From JAJEFO01 sp965209045 (GTDB lineage: Bacteria; Pseudomonadota; Alphaproteobacteria; Rhodobacterales; Rhodobacteraceae), in assembly GCA_965209045.1 (NCBI GenBank), contig CBDBPW010000001.1, positions 496,001-560,000 on the forward strand: DNA of 64,000 bases, given 5' to 3'. This document shows positions 53,023-62,589 of this stretch, piece after piece. How positions within the stretch are numbered: position 1 is the first letter of the stretch; the number at the start of each line of letters is the position of its first letter. The translations under genes were made by a program, and so were the position numbers. Under the pieces are notes generated by a model. That model had not been told where the DNA came from and did not search any database. It saw only the letters and a list, made by a program, of their open reading frames with translations.

Positions 53023-55740
53023 ATGAGAATCCCATGGCGGAATCGGGACCAATGTTGGGATGAGGCCATCATTGGGACAAAATCCATCGTGAACGCGATT
53101 CGTCGAATTTCGGCGTGCGGCGGCCTTCCCGGAACCGGCACCCGAAGGTTGACCGCCGCCACATCGACACTTTTGGTGTTCGGCCTGTTCGTCCTGTTTG
53201 GCGTCACGACCCATCCAGAGGCAGCCCTGGCGCAGGCGCAGGACGACTGCCCGCTCACTCCCGGTGTCACACCCCCGCCAGATCCGCCCGTGACGGCGCT
53301 AGATGTGGAGAGTGGCAGCGCCACCCTAAGGGAATTCGTGTTGGCGGTGAGGGCACAGTTCAAGAGCCGCGGCTCGGAAACCGCATCAGCGGAACAGCTT
53401 GCATTCGCGGGCTGCCGGCTTCGACTCGAGCGCGGCCCGTTTCGTTCCGGTTCCACTTACATTGTAACGCTGACACCTGATGGCCGAGTGTATCTGCATG
53501 CCAAGGACATGTCCCTTTCGGCCGGCAGTCTGAGACCCGCGATTTACGCCGGGATTCTTTCTGTGCTCGGTGTCCCCCGGCCGGTCTTGGCGGACCTGCA
53601 GTCTCCGGACCCTGTTGCCAAAGACCGCGCTCAGTCCAGGCTTCTCGAGATTCTGAGAAGCGAGCAGGATGGCTCGTTCGACCTGACCAGCGCAGTCCCG
53701 GGCGCGAGCGGCTACGCTGCCGCCTATGTCTCGGTCAATACGGAGCAGCCGCTCGTGTTGCTCGCCGGATTCGATCTCGACGCATCTCACTTGAGGGACG
53801 AAGACATCAACTACGGCAATCCGGCGATTACCGCCAGGGACGTTGTGGACCGCGAGACCCTGAAGGAGTTCGTCACCGAAGCGTTGCGATTCCTTGGCAG
53901 AACCCTGAGCAGCGCGCGTACCACGGCGGAGTCCAGAGCGGCCTTTGCTAAAGCCAGGCTGGCGCTCAGAGATCCGAACGGGCCATGGAGACATGGCTCC
54001 GTCTATCTCTATGTGCTGGACCGATCCAGCAACATCATCCTGGTTCATGGAGCATTTCCGGACAGATACGAGCTCCGGCCACTGGTGCCGACCGTCCGTG
54101 ACGTGGTGACGGGGAAGCTGGTCCTTCCGCAGGTCCTCGAGGCAGCGAGCAGCAGCCCGGAAGGCGGTTTCGTGGAATACTACTTTGACGACCCCGCGGA
54201 TGCCACCGACAGCGCCGACATCCCCAAGCTGGGCTATGCAAGAGAGTTCACCAGGAAGACCACGGCAAACGACGGGTCCGAAGTCACGACCAGGCTCGTC
54301 ATCGGCTCGGGCGTCTACCTCAGAGCGCCGGAGACGACCGCCGTGCACCAGAGCACGGTGATCGAATCCGTGCTGCCTCAGATGATGCGTGCCATGACCG
54401 CGAGTACGGTCGATGCCGTTTCGAGCCGCATCCAGCAGGCGACGTCCGGTGCCCCACCCGCCAGAGATCTCAGTCTGGCGGGCGCCTCCACGCTCCCCGG
54501 AGCGGTGCTGGCCAACCGGCAGGCGCTGGAAAGTGGCACGCTCGATCCCGGTCAGCTGCTTGAGGGCTCGTCCTTTGTTATGGCGCTCGACACGCCGGGC
54601 ACCGGCCAGGGGCGAAACCTGACCTTTTGGGGAAGCGGAGACTATCGAAAGTTTTCAGGTGGCAACCCGCAGGCCATGACCTACGACGGCAACGTGACAA
54701 GCGCCAACCTCGGGATGGATGGCAAACTGGGTGCGAACACGCTGGCAGGAGTGCTGCTGGCGCGGGCGACAGGAAAAGCGAAATACACGGATTCCAATGC
54801 ACGTCCGGGCGAACTCACATCCACCGTGACGAGCTTCAACCCCTATGTGAACTGGCAGGCGTCAGGTGGTGTCAATCTTTGGGCGACGGTCGGCTACGGC
54901 TCGGGCGAAGTCGAGGTCGAGGACTCATCCGGCACACAAGCGAGCGATCTCTCGTGGCGGATGGCGGCGGCCGGCGTCAACGGGCCGCTCGTGGCCAGCG
55001 ATCAGCTGATCTCCGGGGGCACGACGCACCTGAGGGTAAAGGGCGAAACCGCATTCACGCGCGGCGGACTCGACGGATCCGAAGCCATCGAGAGCATGAC
55101 CTTGAATGCCAGCCGGCACCGGCTGATGCTCGAAGGTTCGCATGTCCAGGATCTTGCCTCGGGGGCCACGTTTACACCGTCGATCGAGATTGGCTTGCGG
55201 AGCGACGGCGGGGACGGAGAAACCGGCACCAGCGTCGAAGCAGGCGGTGGTCTGCGCTACGACAACCTGGCCAATGGACTTGCCATCGAAACCCGGGCCC
55301 GAACACTGCTCGCGCATAGCGGCGACTACGAGGAATGGGGCGTGAGCGCGAGCATCCGCCTCGAGCCGGGCGCGCGCGGCCGCGGCCGGTGGTTCTCGGT
55401 GAGCTCGGACGTGGGCGCCACCGCCGGCTCCGCGGGGCGTCTCTGGGCGGCGCGCGACGCGCCGGGCCTCGTGCCGGAGGACGGCTTCGAGGCATCGCGG
55501 AGCCTCCGGGCCGAGGCGGGCTGGGGGCTTCCGGCCTTCGGCGGCCGGTTCACGGGCACGCCGAACGCGGGCGTCGGGCTGGACGGCGACGGCGCGCGCG
55601 AGGCGCGCGTCGGCTGGCGGCTGACGCCTGCGGCGAAAGAAGCCCCCGACCTCGATGTCAGCCTCGACGCGGCGCGCCGGGAGACCGGCGAAGGCGCGCC
55701 GGCCGGCATCCTGATGCTCAAGGGAACCCTCAGGTGGTGA
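53023..55740 (+). CDS. double-Cache protein with autotransporter-like outer-membrane barrel
   Basis: About 905 aa from ATG 53023 (GTG 53089 is an alternative). A long signal peptide (LLVFGLFVLFGVTTHPEAAL, cleavage after ALA) leads to two Cache-like sensor domains. Cache 1 (100-255) has CRLRLERGPFRSGSTYIVTL and YAAAYVSVNTEQPLVLLAGF. Cache 2 (275-435) has WRHGSVYLYVLDRSSNIILV, GGFVEYYFDDP and LGYAREFTRK, then RLVIGSGVYL. A helical linker (435-520) is followed by a 370-residue beta-barrel (NLTFWGSGDYRKFSGGNPQA, FNPYVNWQASGGVNLWATVG, ending ILMLKGTLRW). Cache domains normally sense small molecules for inner-membrane receptors, so placing two on an outer-membrane barrel is unusual. The gene is monocistronic. 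Confidence 0.8.
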   Translation: MRIPWRNRDQCWDEAIIGTKSIVNAIRRISACGGLPGTGTRRLTAATSTLLVFGLFVLFGVTTHPEAALAQAQDDCPLTPGVTPPPDPPVTALDVESGSATLREFVLAVRAQFKSRGSETASAEQLAFAGCRLRLERGPFRSGSTYIVTLTPDGRVYLHAKDMSLSAGSLRPAIYAGILSVLGVPRPVLADLQSPDPVAKDRAQSRLLEILRSEQDGSFDLTSAVPGASGYAAAYVSVNTEQPLVLLAGFDLDASHLRDEDINYGNPAITARDVVDRETLKEFVTEALRFLGRTLSSARTTAESRAAFAKARLALRDPNGPWRHGSVYLYVLDRSSNIILVHGAFPDRYELRPLVPTVRDVVTGKLVLPQVLEAASSSPEGGFVEYYFDDPADATDSADIPKLGYAREFTRKTTANDGSEVTTRLVIGSGVYLRAPETTAVHQSTVIESVLPQMMRAMTASTVDAVSSRIQQATSGAPPARDLSLAGASTLPGAVLANRQALESGTLDPGQLLEGSSFVMALDTPGTGQGRNLTFWGSGDYRKFSGGNPQAMTYDGNVTSANLGMDGKLGANTLAGVLLARATGKAKYTDSNARPGELTSTVTSFNPYVNWQASGGVNLWATVGYGSGEVEVEDSSGTQASDLSWRMAAAGVNGPLVASDQLISGGTTHLRVKGETAFTRGGLDGSEAIESMTLNASRHRLMLEGSHVQDLASGATFTPSIEIGLRSDGGDGETGTSVEAGGGLRYDNLANGLAIETRARTLLAHSGDYEEWGVSASIRLEPGARGRGRWFSVSSDVGATAGSAGRLWAARDAPGLVPEDGFEASRSLRAEAGWGLPAFGGRFTGTPNAGVGLDGDGAREARVGWRLTPAAKEAPDLDVSLDAARRETGEGAPAGILMLKGTLRW

Positions 55741-57058
55741 AATTCGGGAAGCCGTCCGCGGCAGAGGCCGGGGACGGCGCCCTCGCGGGCTCCCCTCGGT
55801 GCCGGCCCTTCCCTCCATCGGCTCCGCAGGAACTGTCGTTCCCTTGTTCGCCGACTTCGCCGGTACTGTCGGGGAGGCCATTGGCGCGCTTATGCCCTTA
55901 GGTAGAGGCCTTTCTGACCCCGCTCTTTCGATTGCAGGCAGGTTCACTGTTCCACCATAGGACCACGTTTCCATCGGCCCCGTAAAATTCCGTACGTCCG
56001 GTTTTCCCGGGTACGGCTTCAAACATCGGGCACCTCAAAGTTGAGAAGGAGCCTTCCGTAAACCGCTGAAAGGGTAAGGCTGACCCAGCCATGCCCTGCC
56101 CGCTGCATACGTTTGCTCCATCCGCAGGTCACAATGCGACGCCAATCTGTAGCGGTTTCTGAGCACTGCCATCATGTGAGCGTCTGCACGCAAACTGATG
56201 GTGGTCGGTCACGCGACTCGACGGGCTTGGCTCGCAAGCCTCTTCTTTCGAAGTCATCCGTCGGAGCTTGCCAGGCGACAATCCAAGCATGCCCAGCACC
56301 CCGTCGCGCGCGACAAGTGCGGCGGGGATTTGGTCCCAGAGTGAAGTGCAGATTGAAACTGGAAGTTTCAGCGTCTCCCTGGCTCCAAGTCACTTCCGCA
56401 ACCCGCCAGTGCACGTCAGTCCCAAGCCGAAAGTCTCCAAGTCGACGAGATCTCCTGCAACCACTCGGAGCGTTGGTCAAACGCGTCCTTGTTGGGCGCA
56501 AGCGTTGAACCGGGCGTGTTGACAATTTCCGGAAATCTGCAGCTGGCTGAAGCTTGTCCAAGAACTCAACACGACAGGCTCCCGGTCCACGGCATCCAGC
56601 TGATGGCGAAACCGACGGAGCCACGGCGTCGTCCACCATGACTTCTGGATGTCGACCCGGCCCACGATGTTGCCTTGCAAGTGACAGTTTCACACGTCCT
56701 GACTTCGCATTGGGAATTCGGATTTCCTGTGGCCGGATTTTGCAGACAAACAAGGGCTTTGCCGGGCTGCGCCAGCAAGGCGGGCACATGAAGGGCACGC
56801 AAGATTTCCTGAGGCCCGTTCAAGCGTCGGCGCTGACGGCCATCCTCCGCGAACCATAAAAACAAGGGGTGCGGAGTTGGGCACACGACGAAACTCCGCA
56901 ACCAAGGCATCACGAAAGTTGGAATTCTTGTGCCCCGAGTTCAGGACCTCTGAGTTTGAATCCTCCGGGTTCCGCCGCTGGTCACTTGAATCGCGATGCA
57001 TTCCAGCATGGCCCCGAAACGAGGGTCCTTCTGACGGCACTCTCGACGGATGCACCGC
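55741..57058. other. about 1.3 kb without a recognisable gene
   Basis: A possible hairpin (GCCGTCC and GGACGGC, 55,751-55,778) follows the barrel gene. Several overlapping minus-strand frames (for example 56,172-56,798) lack recognisable motifs and start sites. It may be decayed mobile DNA. Confidence 0.4.
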
Positions 57059-57439
57059 CTATCGCTCGTTTTGCGGAAGACCGTCCTTGATCGAGTAGTA
57101 GTCGCCCTTTTCTGCCGTGAAGATGTGCATGGAAAGGCTGGTGCCGGTGGCATCGTCAAAGACACCCATGGCAACTGCCGTCCAGTCATGATGCAGAGGA
57201 TCCCAGAACAGGGTCGATCCGCATGCGGCACAGAAACCCCTGCGCGCCTTCTCGGAAGGCCGGTGCCAACGCACGTGCTCCTCTCCGGAAACGCTCAGGG
57301 CGGAACGCGGCAGCTCGACGAACGCGCCATGGTGTCCGGTCTGCTTGCGGCATGCCGCGCAATGGCAGGCGATCGCCTGTGGGAGATCGACGGTGACGGC
57401 GACCTGAACGGCCCCGCAAAGGCATGACCCGTCATGCAT
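57059..57439 (-). CDS. GFA-family zinc protein
   Basis: A 126-aa protein of the glutathione-dependent formaldehyde-activating (GFA/CENP-V) fold. Zinc ligands are clear: MHDGSCLCGAVQVAV, IACHCAACRKQTGHHGAFVE, and FCAACGSTLFWDP. Family members bind two zinc ions; most have no proven activity on S-hydroxymethylglutathione. ATG 57439 overlaps the end of the DUF2087 gene by 8 bp, so the two are co-translated. The last residues (GDYYSIKDGLPQNER) are a usual family end. Confidence 0.9.
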   Translation of the reverse strand: MHDGSCLCGAVQVAVTVDLPQAIACHCAACRKQTGHHGAFVELPRSALSVSGEEHVRWHRPSEKARRGFCAACGSTLFWDPLHHDWTAVAMGVFDDATGTSLSMHIFTAEKGDYYSIKDGLPQNER

Positions 57440-58001
57440 GCCGTCTCTCCGTGCCGGCCCTGGCGCGCGCACGACGCCTGGCGCTCACGGCATGGATGAC
57501 TGCCTTCGCTTCGGCCGGAGGCTGCCGTTCGATCCTTCGATAGTCCGTTCCGTCCCTCTTTCTGCTCAGCAAGCCGCAGGAGACCATTGTCCGTCGCAGG
57601 GTGGCCGCGTCGCCGAACAGATGTTCGTCCGCGAAGCGATCGTTCACTTGCCGTTCGTCGAGCGGCCGGTTCGCAGGCAGGGTTGCCCAAAGCGCCCAGA
57701 GGGCCAGGGTCTGGACAGAACGCCTGGATGGCCACTGACGCAATCGTCCGGACTCGTCGAACTGTTGCAGGGTCCGCTCGACCGAGCGCGCATCAACGAC
57801 GGTATCGCCTGTCCGGTTGTCCAGCCGTCTCGCCGCCGCAGAGGCAGCGCGCATGTGCTGCACGTTCTGAAATCCTGCCGCACGAGCGATCATGTTCATC
57901 AGCGTCAGATGGGACGGGCTTGCTTCGCCAAGCTGCCGGGAAAGTGCGCGCGCGAAAGCGGTCATGTCGTCCGCGTGCAATGGGATGGGTGTCTTGGTCA
58001 T
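57432..58001 (-). CDS. DUF2087-type protein
   Basis: A 189-aa protein. The N-terminal part (MTKTPIPLHADDMTAFARAL, SHLTLMNMIARAAGFQNVQH) resembles a short domain linked to glyoxalase-type proteins. Residues 90-160 match DUF2087 (LRQWPSRRSVQTLALWALWA, RQVNDRFADEHLFGDAATLR, SCGLLSRKRDGTDYRRIER), a winged-helix-like domain of unknown activity. The tail is Arg-rich. It is upstream of and overlaps the GFA gene, and about 320 bp downstream of the VOC gene in the same direction. Confidence 0.8.
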   Translation of the reverse strand: MTKTPIPLHADDMTAFARALSRQLGEASPSHLTLMNMIARAAGFQNVQHMRAASAAARRLDNRTGDTVVDARSVERTLQQFDESGRLRQWPSRRSVQTLALWALWATLPANRPLDERQVNDRFADEHLFGDAATLRRTMVSCGLLSRKRDGTDYRRIERQPPAEAKAVIHAVSARRRARARAGTERRHA

Positions 58002-58320
58002 CGTGCATCCAGGTCGGGCGCTGTGCCGGTTCGTCGGTCACTGGCTTGACGAAGGGACGCCCTGCTGAAAGCGATGTCGTGTTCCCATTTCGTTGGCAGC
58101 TTTAGCACTCCTGACGGAGCAGTGACGCCTGGGTGACTGCCGACCTTGCAGGACCGATACACGAAACCTGAAATCCCTGCAACGGAACGGACGTTCCCTC
58201 GCTGAACCTGCGCGGCAGCCCTGTTGCCTGCCTACCCGGTTCGGAAACGGCGCCGCAAACGTCGGCAGTGCCCGCCATCGCCCAGAGGCGGTCTTCGCCG
58301 ATGCTGCAACCGCCGACGCC

Positions 58321-58728
58321 TCACAGGGAGCTTGGTTCGATGAGATCCCATCGGTTTCCATACATGTCGGTGAACACGGCCACCGTGCCGTACGCCTCTT
58401 GCCTCGGCTCCTCCTCGAACTCGACTCCCCGGCTCAGGTAGTCCCGGTGGTCGCGCCAGAAGTCGTCCGTCGTCAGGAAAAGGAACACGCGCCCACCCGA
58501 CTGGTTCCCGATCGCGGTGCGCTGGCGTTCGCCGTTCGCCTCGGCAAGGAGCAGAGGCGTGCCGGCCCCGGGCGACACCAGGACCCAGCGCCTGCCTTCC
58601 GAAAGCCTCGTGCCCTCGACGAGGGTGAAGCCGAGCGTGCCGACGAAGTAGTCGATCGCCTCCTGGTAGTCTGGGACCAGAAGCGCGACGGCTCCGACGG
58701 ATCGCCGAGGGATGTCGTTTGCTGGCAT
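58321..58728 (-). CDS. VOC-family (glyoxalase-like) protein
   Basis: A 135-aa protein from ATG 58728 with GGGAGGCGG upstream. Two beta-alpha-beta-beta-beta modules: VALLVPDYQEAIDYFVGTLG with RRWVLVSPGAGTPLLLAEAN, and GRVFLFLTTDDFWRDHRDYL with GTVAVFTDMYGNRWDLIEPS. The DxYGNRWDLIEP end is typical of this superfamily; Glu of LIEP is a usual metal ligand. The activity (isomerase, dioxygenase or resistance protein) cannot be assigned. It may share a transcript with DUF2087 and GFA. Confidence 0.9.
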   Translation of the reverse strand: MPANDIPRRSVGAVALLVPDYQEAIDYFVGTLGFTLVEGTRLSEGRRWVLVSPGAGTPLLLAEANGERQRTAIGNQSGGRVFLFLTTDDFWRDHRDYLSRGVEFEEEPRQEAYGTVAVFTDMYGNRWDLIEPSSL

Positions 58729-59655
58729 GTCCGCCTCCCGATTGGCCCCAGGCGACATTAGCCGGTGACGTGATTGTTGGCAGCGACACGCCTGCCGTCG
58801 GGCATCGCGGGGCAAGTGAACGACCCGTCGCGCTCGCGTAGGTTGCCCCGCCAACGATGGGTCCGATCCCAGCGTGCCTCGATGGCGGGGGCGATACGCT
58901 CCTCGTGGCAGAAGCGGGACTCCGTGAAATCGGCATGCAGGCGTGGATTGGTCATGTCGCACGATATCGCGCCTGGTTCCCGGGAGACAGGACGAAAGGG
59001 GCCTGCCGCGCGACGAGACCCATGGGCGACGGCCAGGCCGCGCAACCCTTGCGTCGTCAGGTCTGAGCCGCTGGCCATCTCGATGCGGAGATCGAAATAC
59101 AAAATGCGTGGCGCGTCAATCTGCCGCCGCCATGGCTTCCGCTTCCGTGGCCGACTCGGACAAATCTCCTCGGTGAAGATGGCATCGAAGGCATCGGGTA
59201 CACGTGAGGGTGGCACTCGGTCTTGCAAACTGGCAGTGCGGGCTCTGTGACCGTCGAGCATGCGGGCGAGAGGGCTGACGCATTGAGCCGCACAAAGGTT
59301 GTCCCTTCTCCACACCGTTCACGTGGAACTTGAAGCCAAACCGGCACATCGGAGTTGAAGCCGGCTGGCCGGCCGACGAGATGAAGCTGGGGCCGCAGTC
59401 ACGTGCTTCCTTGGCATTGTGGAATTCGAGCCATGAAGCGGCGCTGCATTCCACGATCGAATTCCTTCTCTCGACTGCACTGTCGTGCGCGCCTCCTGCG
59501 GCTCTCGGGAAGGTTCGGGCCGTCCCGCCTGGACGCCGATCATCGCCATTGCCGTCGACTTCCCGGAAGAGCTGATCGGCGCACGTTTCGCGGTCGGCAA
59601 CCCGAACGCTGGTTCAATCTGCGGCTGTGGGCCAGGCTTCTCGACGCAAGGCAGG
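58729..59655. other. about 0.9 kb without a confident gene
   Basis: A minus-strand frame (58,758-59,315) has a moderately protein-like end (ERIAPAIEARWDRTHRWRGN, LRERDGSFTCPAMPDG) but an unconvincing start. It might be a small broken gene. The remainder shows nothing recognisable. Confidence 0.35.
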
Positions 59656-60642
59656 TCAGGCCTCTTTGGACCACGCGCTCGGTGTCTGGCCGGTCACCCG
59701 CAGAAACTCCCGGTTGAAATTCGACTTCGTCTGGAACCCTGCGGAGAACATCGACTGCGTCACGGACTGACCGGCCCTCAGGGCGCGCTGCGCCTCGGCC
59801 ACGCGCGCCCTGTTCACGAATCGCGACACGTTCTCGCCCGTGCTCCGGTTGATCGCCGCGGAGAGCTGCTTGGCCGGCAGACGCAACCGGCGCGCCAGCC
59901 GGCCCAGGGTCAGGTCGGGGTCGAGATAGAGCCTGTCCTTGTCCATCAACGCTTCGAGTCGTGCCATGATCTCGGCATCGCTGGCCTCCTGCGCGGGATG
60001 GGATTCTCGCGTCGCAGGCGGGGGTTCCAGCGTGGCCAGGCCGCGCGACAGGCTCAGGCCGCCGATCAGAAGCAGGTTTCCGGCCGAGTACAGGCTGATG
60101 ATCCAGGGCTTCAGGTGCCCGGCCCCTGCGACTTGGGCTCCAACGATCAGGACATCGCTGAAGGCCGAAGCAACCAGGGCAATCCCGATGATCTGCCACA
60201 ATCGCCCGGCCGTCCCCCCCGCTTCGAGGGCCGTGTTCAGAAAGGCGTCCCCTTGCCTCCGGGCGCTCCACAGGATGGCGGCACCGTAGCCCGCGAACAG
60301 GAGCGGGATCACGACATCCAAGGCGGCAGGCCGGACGAGAATGGCCAAAACCGCAACCACGGACCCTAACGAGTGGATCACGTCACGGCGCGAGGGGTAC
60401 CGGTCGCGTGCGGCTCGAAAGGCCAGCCAGGCGGCAGGCGGAATGAGCGTTGCGGTGACCGGCTGTGCCAGCCTTGCGCCCGGAACGCCGTAATGCTGCG
60501 CCAGCGAGATCACGGCCGCCTGCATCGCGCACAGCCCAAGGACCCAGGCCAGAGGCGCGTTCGCCCGTCCCGTCACCACCATGCGCAGGAACAGGAAGGC
60601 CAGGACCAGCGCAGCGAAGAGCGTGATGGGAAGGCTGGGCAT
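59656..60642 (-). CDS. membrane-anchored AraC-type regulator
   Basis: A 328-aa protein. The first ~210 residues hold six or seven hydrophobic helices (PITLFAALVLAFLFLRMVVT, VIHSLGSVVAVLAILVRPAA, PWIISLYSAGNLLLIGGLSL). Residues 225-325 are an AraC/XylS DNA-binding domain (LTLGRLARRLRLPAKQLSAA, RVAEAQRALRAGQSVTQSMF, SAGFQTKSNFNREFLRVTGQ, TPSAWSKEA). Such proteins sense a membrane-accessible signal and often regulate an adjacent hydrolase gene. Here the likely partner is the secreted hydrolase at 62,923, from which it is separated by an IS insertion. Without the IS the two would be divergent with a gap of about 150 bp. Confidence 0.88.
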   Translation of the reverse strand: MPSLPITLFAALVLAFLFLRMVVTGRANAPLAWVLGLCAMQAAVISLAQHYGVPGARLAQPVTATLIPPAAWLAFRAARDRYPSRRDVIHSLGSVVAVLAILVRPAALDVVIPLLFAGYGAAILWSARRQGDAFLNTALEAGGTAGRLWQIIGIALVASAFSDVLIVGAQVAGAGHLKPWIISLYSAGNLLLIGGLSLSRGLATLEPPPATRESHPAQEASDAEIMARLEALMDKDRLYLDPDLTLGRLARRLRLPAKQLSAAINRSTGENVSRFVNRARVAEAQRALRAGQSVTQSMFSAGFQTKSNFNREFLRVTGQTPSAWSKEA

Positions 60643-60808
60643 TGGGCGAGGGCTCTCCGTCAGTCAAGATCGCTTCGATCCGCGTCCAGGGCGGATCCGT
60701 TCCAGCGTAGTTTCGCGTTCCCGGCCAATGGATTGACCCTGTTTCTGGACTCCCGGCCCGTTTCCTGTTACGCCTGATTCGCAACGAATCGGCGAAGGGA
60801 GCGGCGCC

Positions 60809-61861
60809 ATGGATCTGTCGGAGGTGTCCGTCCGCGCGGTTGCGGGAGGCGAGGAGTCCCGCTTCAGGAGCCTGCTGCAGGAGCATCATTACCTCGGCGC
60901 GCTGCCGGCGATGGGCGAGACCGTCCGCTACGTCGTCCACCGTCACGAGCGCTGGCTGGCGCTGGCGGTCTTCTCGGCCCCGGCGCTGAAGTGCGGCCCG
61001 CGCGACGGCTGGATCGGGTGGGACCGCGGCGTGCGGTTCCACCGCCTGCACCTCGTGAGCAACAACTCCCGTTTCCTCATCCTGCCGGGCGGCCCGCGCA
61101 ACCTCGGCTCGCGGGCGCTCGCGCTGTGCGCGCGCCGCCTCGTCAGGGACTGGCCGGCCCGCTTCGGGCACGAGCTCCTGCTGCTGGAGACCTATGTCGA
61201 CCCGGCCCGCTTCCACGGGACCGTCTACCGCGCCGCCAACTGGATCGAGGCCGGGCTCACCCGGGGTTTCGGCCGCGCCGGGACGGGCTACCGGGAGCAT
61301 GCCGAGCCGAAGCGCGTGTTCCTCCTGCCACTGTGCCGCGACGCGCGGGCCCGGCTCCGGAACGCCCATCTCGAACCCGACCTGCAGAAAGGAGTTCCCA
61401 AGGTGACCCTCAGCACGGAGCAGATGACGTCCATGCCCGCGTTCTTCAAGGACGTCGACGACCCACGGCGCGCGGCGGGCCGGCGCCACACGCTGCCCTC
61501 GGTCCTCGGCCTCGCCCTTGCGGCGACGCTGTCCGGCGCCCGCGGCTACAAGGCGATCAGCGAATGGGTCAACGACCTCTCCCCCAAGGTCCTGGCGCGG
61601 TTCGGCGTGCGCTTCCGGAACAGGACCCGCATCCCGCCGAGCCGGACGGTGATCCGCGACGTGCTTGTCCGGGTCGACCCGCGACAGCTCGACGACGCGC
61701 TTCGGGCGTGGACCGCGGCCAACGGCGGGACGGACAGCGCGCTCGCGATCGACGGGAAGACGATGCGCGGCGCCATCGACGACGACGGTCGCCAGACGCA
61801 CGTGCTCGGCATCGTGGGCCACGACACCGGCGCCCACCACGGTAAAAAAAAGTCGGCATGA
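60809..61861 (+). CDS. ISAs1 transposase, first frame, with N-terminal DUF4338 domain
   Basis: A 350-aa frame. Residues 10-185 are a DUF4338 domain (FRSLLQEHHYLGALPAMGET, GPRDGWIGWDRGVRFHRLHL, SNNSRFLILPGGPRNLGSRA, LLLETYVDPARFHGTVYRAA). From residue 199 the ISAs1 transposase begins (LSTEQMTSMPAFFKDVDDPR, LALAATLSGARGYKAISEWV, SALAIDGKTMRGAIDDDGRQ; the Asp of AIDGKTMRG is the first catalytic acid). A GTG at 61,403 after AAAGGAG could also start the transposase alone. The frame ends just past A8 (HHGKKKSA), and continuing in the -1 frame gives HHGKKKVGM..., the normal family sequence. It is therefore either frameshifted by slippage or freshly mutated. Confidence 0.85.
   Translation: MDLSEVSVRAVAGGEESRFRSLLQEHHYLGALPAMGETVRYVVHRHERWLALAVFSAPALKCGPRDGWIGWDRGVRFHRLHLVSNNSRFLILPGGPRNLGSRALALCARRLVRDWPARFGHELLLLETYVDPARFHGTVYRAANWIEAGLTRGFGRAGTGYREHAEPKRVFLLPLCRDARARLRNAHLEPDLQKGVPKVTLSTEQMTSMPAFFKDVDDPRRAAGRRHTLPSVLGLALAATLSGARGYKAISEWVNDLSPKVLARFGVRFRNRTRIPPSRTVIRDVLVRVDPRQLDDALRAWTAANGGTDSALAIDGKTMRGAIDDDGRQTHVLGIVGHDTGAHHGKKKSA
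61846..61852 (+). promoter_or_regulatory. candidate -1 ribosomal slippage site
   Basis: The heptamer A_AAA_AAG lies in phase with the first transposase frame (codons AAA at 61,847 and AAG at 61,850), inside a run of eight A. This is the dnaX/IS-type -1 slippery sequence. A -1 shift here joins the two frames into a 593-aa transposase. Confidence 0.6.
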
Positions 61862-62589
61862 GAGCCGGCGCGGACCAGGAGGAGAAGCGGACGAACGAGA
61901 TCGGCACGATCATCCCGCTGCTCGACACGCTTCCCGACGCCACGGTCGCGGGGCGCGTCGTCACCGTCGACGCCCTCCTGACCCAGCGCGCCCTTGCCGA
62001 CTACCTGCTGGAACGCGGCGCGGCATTCCTCTTCACGGTCAAGGGCAACCAGAAGACCCTGATGGATGACATCCGGCTGATGGACGAGGCCATGGCGGAG
62101 CGCCCCCCGGACTTCGTCCAGGAAAGCGGGAAGCCCGAGCACGGCCGCCTCGAGCGCCGCTCGATCTGGGTGTCGTCGGAGATCAACGACTACGTCAGGT
62201 TCCCCGGCGTCGGGCAGGTCTTCGCCGTGCACCGCGAGGTCACCGAGGTCAAGACCGGCGAGAGGAGCGCCGAGACCGCCGTCGGGGTCACCAGCCTGGG
62301 CCCGGAGGCCGCCTCCCCGAAGCGCCTGCTGGAGCTGAACCGCGGCCATTGGCGCATAGAGGCCACTCACCATGTCCTTGACTGGAGCTTCGACGAGGAC
62401 CGCAGCCGGATCCGCACCGGCCACGGGCCGGCGAACACGACGCTGTTCAGGCGCTTCGCCATCGGCCTGATCAGGCAGCGCGGGCTGGAGGTCGCGGAAG
62501 CGATGCGCGCCATGGCCAGGAAGCCGAGGCGGGTGCTCGACATGCTCCGGATGACCGGAAACACGCGGCCGCGGACAGAAGCCGCCTGA
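61858..62589 (+). CDS. ISAs1 transposase, second frame (C-terminal catalytic part)
   Basis: A 243-aa frame overlapping the first by 4 bp; it is probably reached by -1 slippage at 61,846-61,852 rather than from its own ATG, which has no ribosome site. It carries the rest of the ISAs1 catalytic domain: EEKRTNEIGTIIPLLDTLPD, GRVVTVDALLTQRALADYLL (second acid), FLFTVKGNQKTLMDDIRLMD, RGHWRIEATHHVLDWSFDED (Glu of RIEATHHVLD) and FRRFAIGLIRQRGLEVAEAM. No internal damage seen. Confidence 0.85.
   Translation: MRAGADQEEKRTNEIGTIIPLLDTLPDATVAGRVVTVDALLTQRALADYLLERGAAFLFTVKGNQKTLMDDIRLMDEAMAERPPDFVQESGKPEHGRLERRSIWVSSEINDYVRFPGVGQVFAVHREVTEVKTGERSAETAVGVTSLGPEAASPKRLLELNRGHWRIEATHHVLDWSFDEDRSRIRTGHGPANTTLFRRFAIGLIRQRGLEVAEAMRAMARKPRRVLDMLRMTGNTRPRTEAA

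Noticed and set aside
60809..61400. DUF4338 domain as a Druantia-type (DruA) phage-defence gene
   Set aside because: It is fused to an ISAs1 transposase within terminal repeats and a target duplication, and no other Druantia genes are present. It is part of the insertion element.
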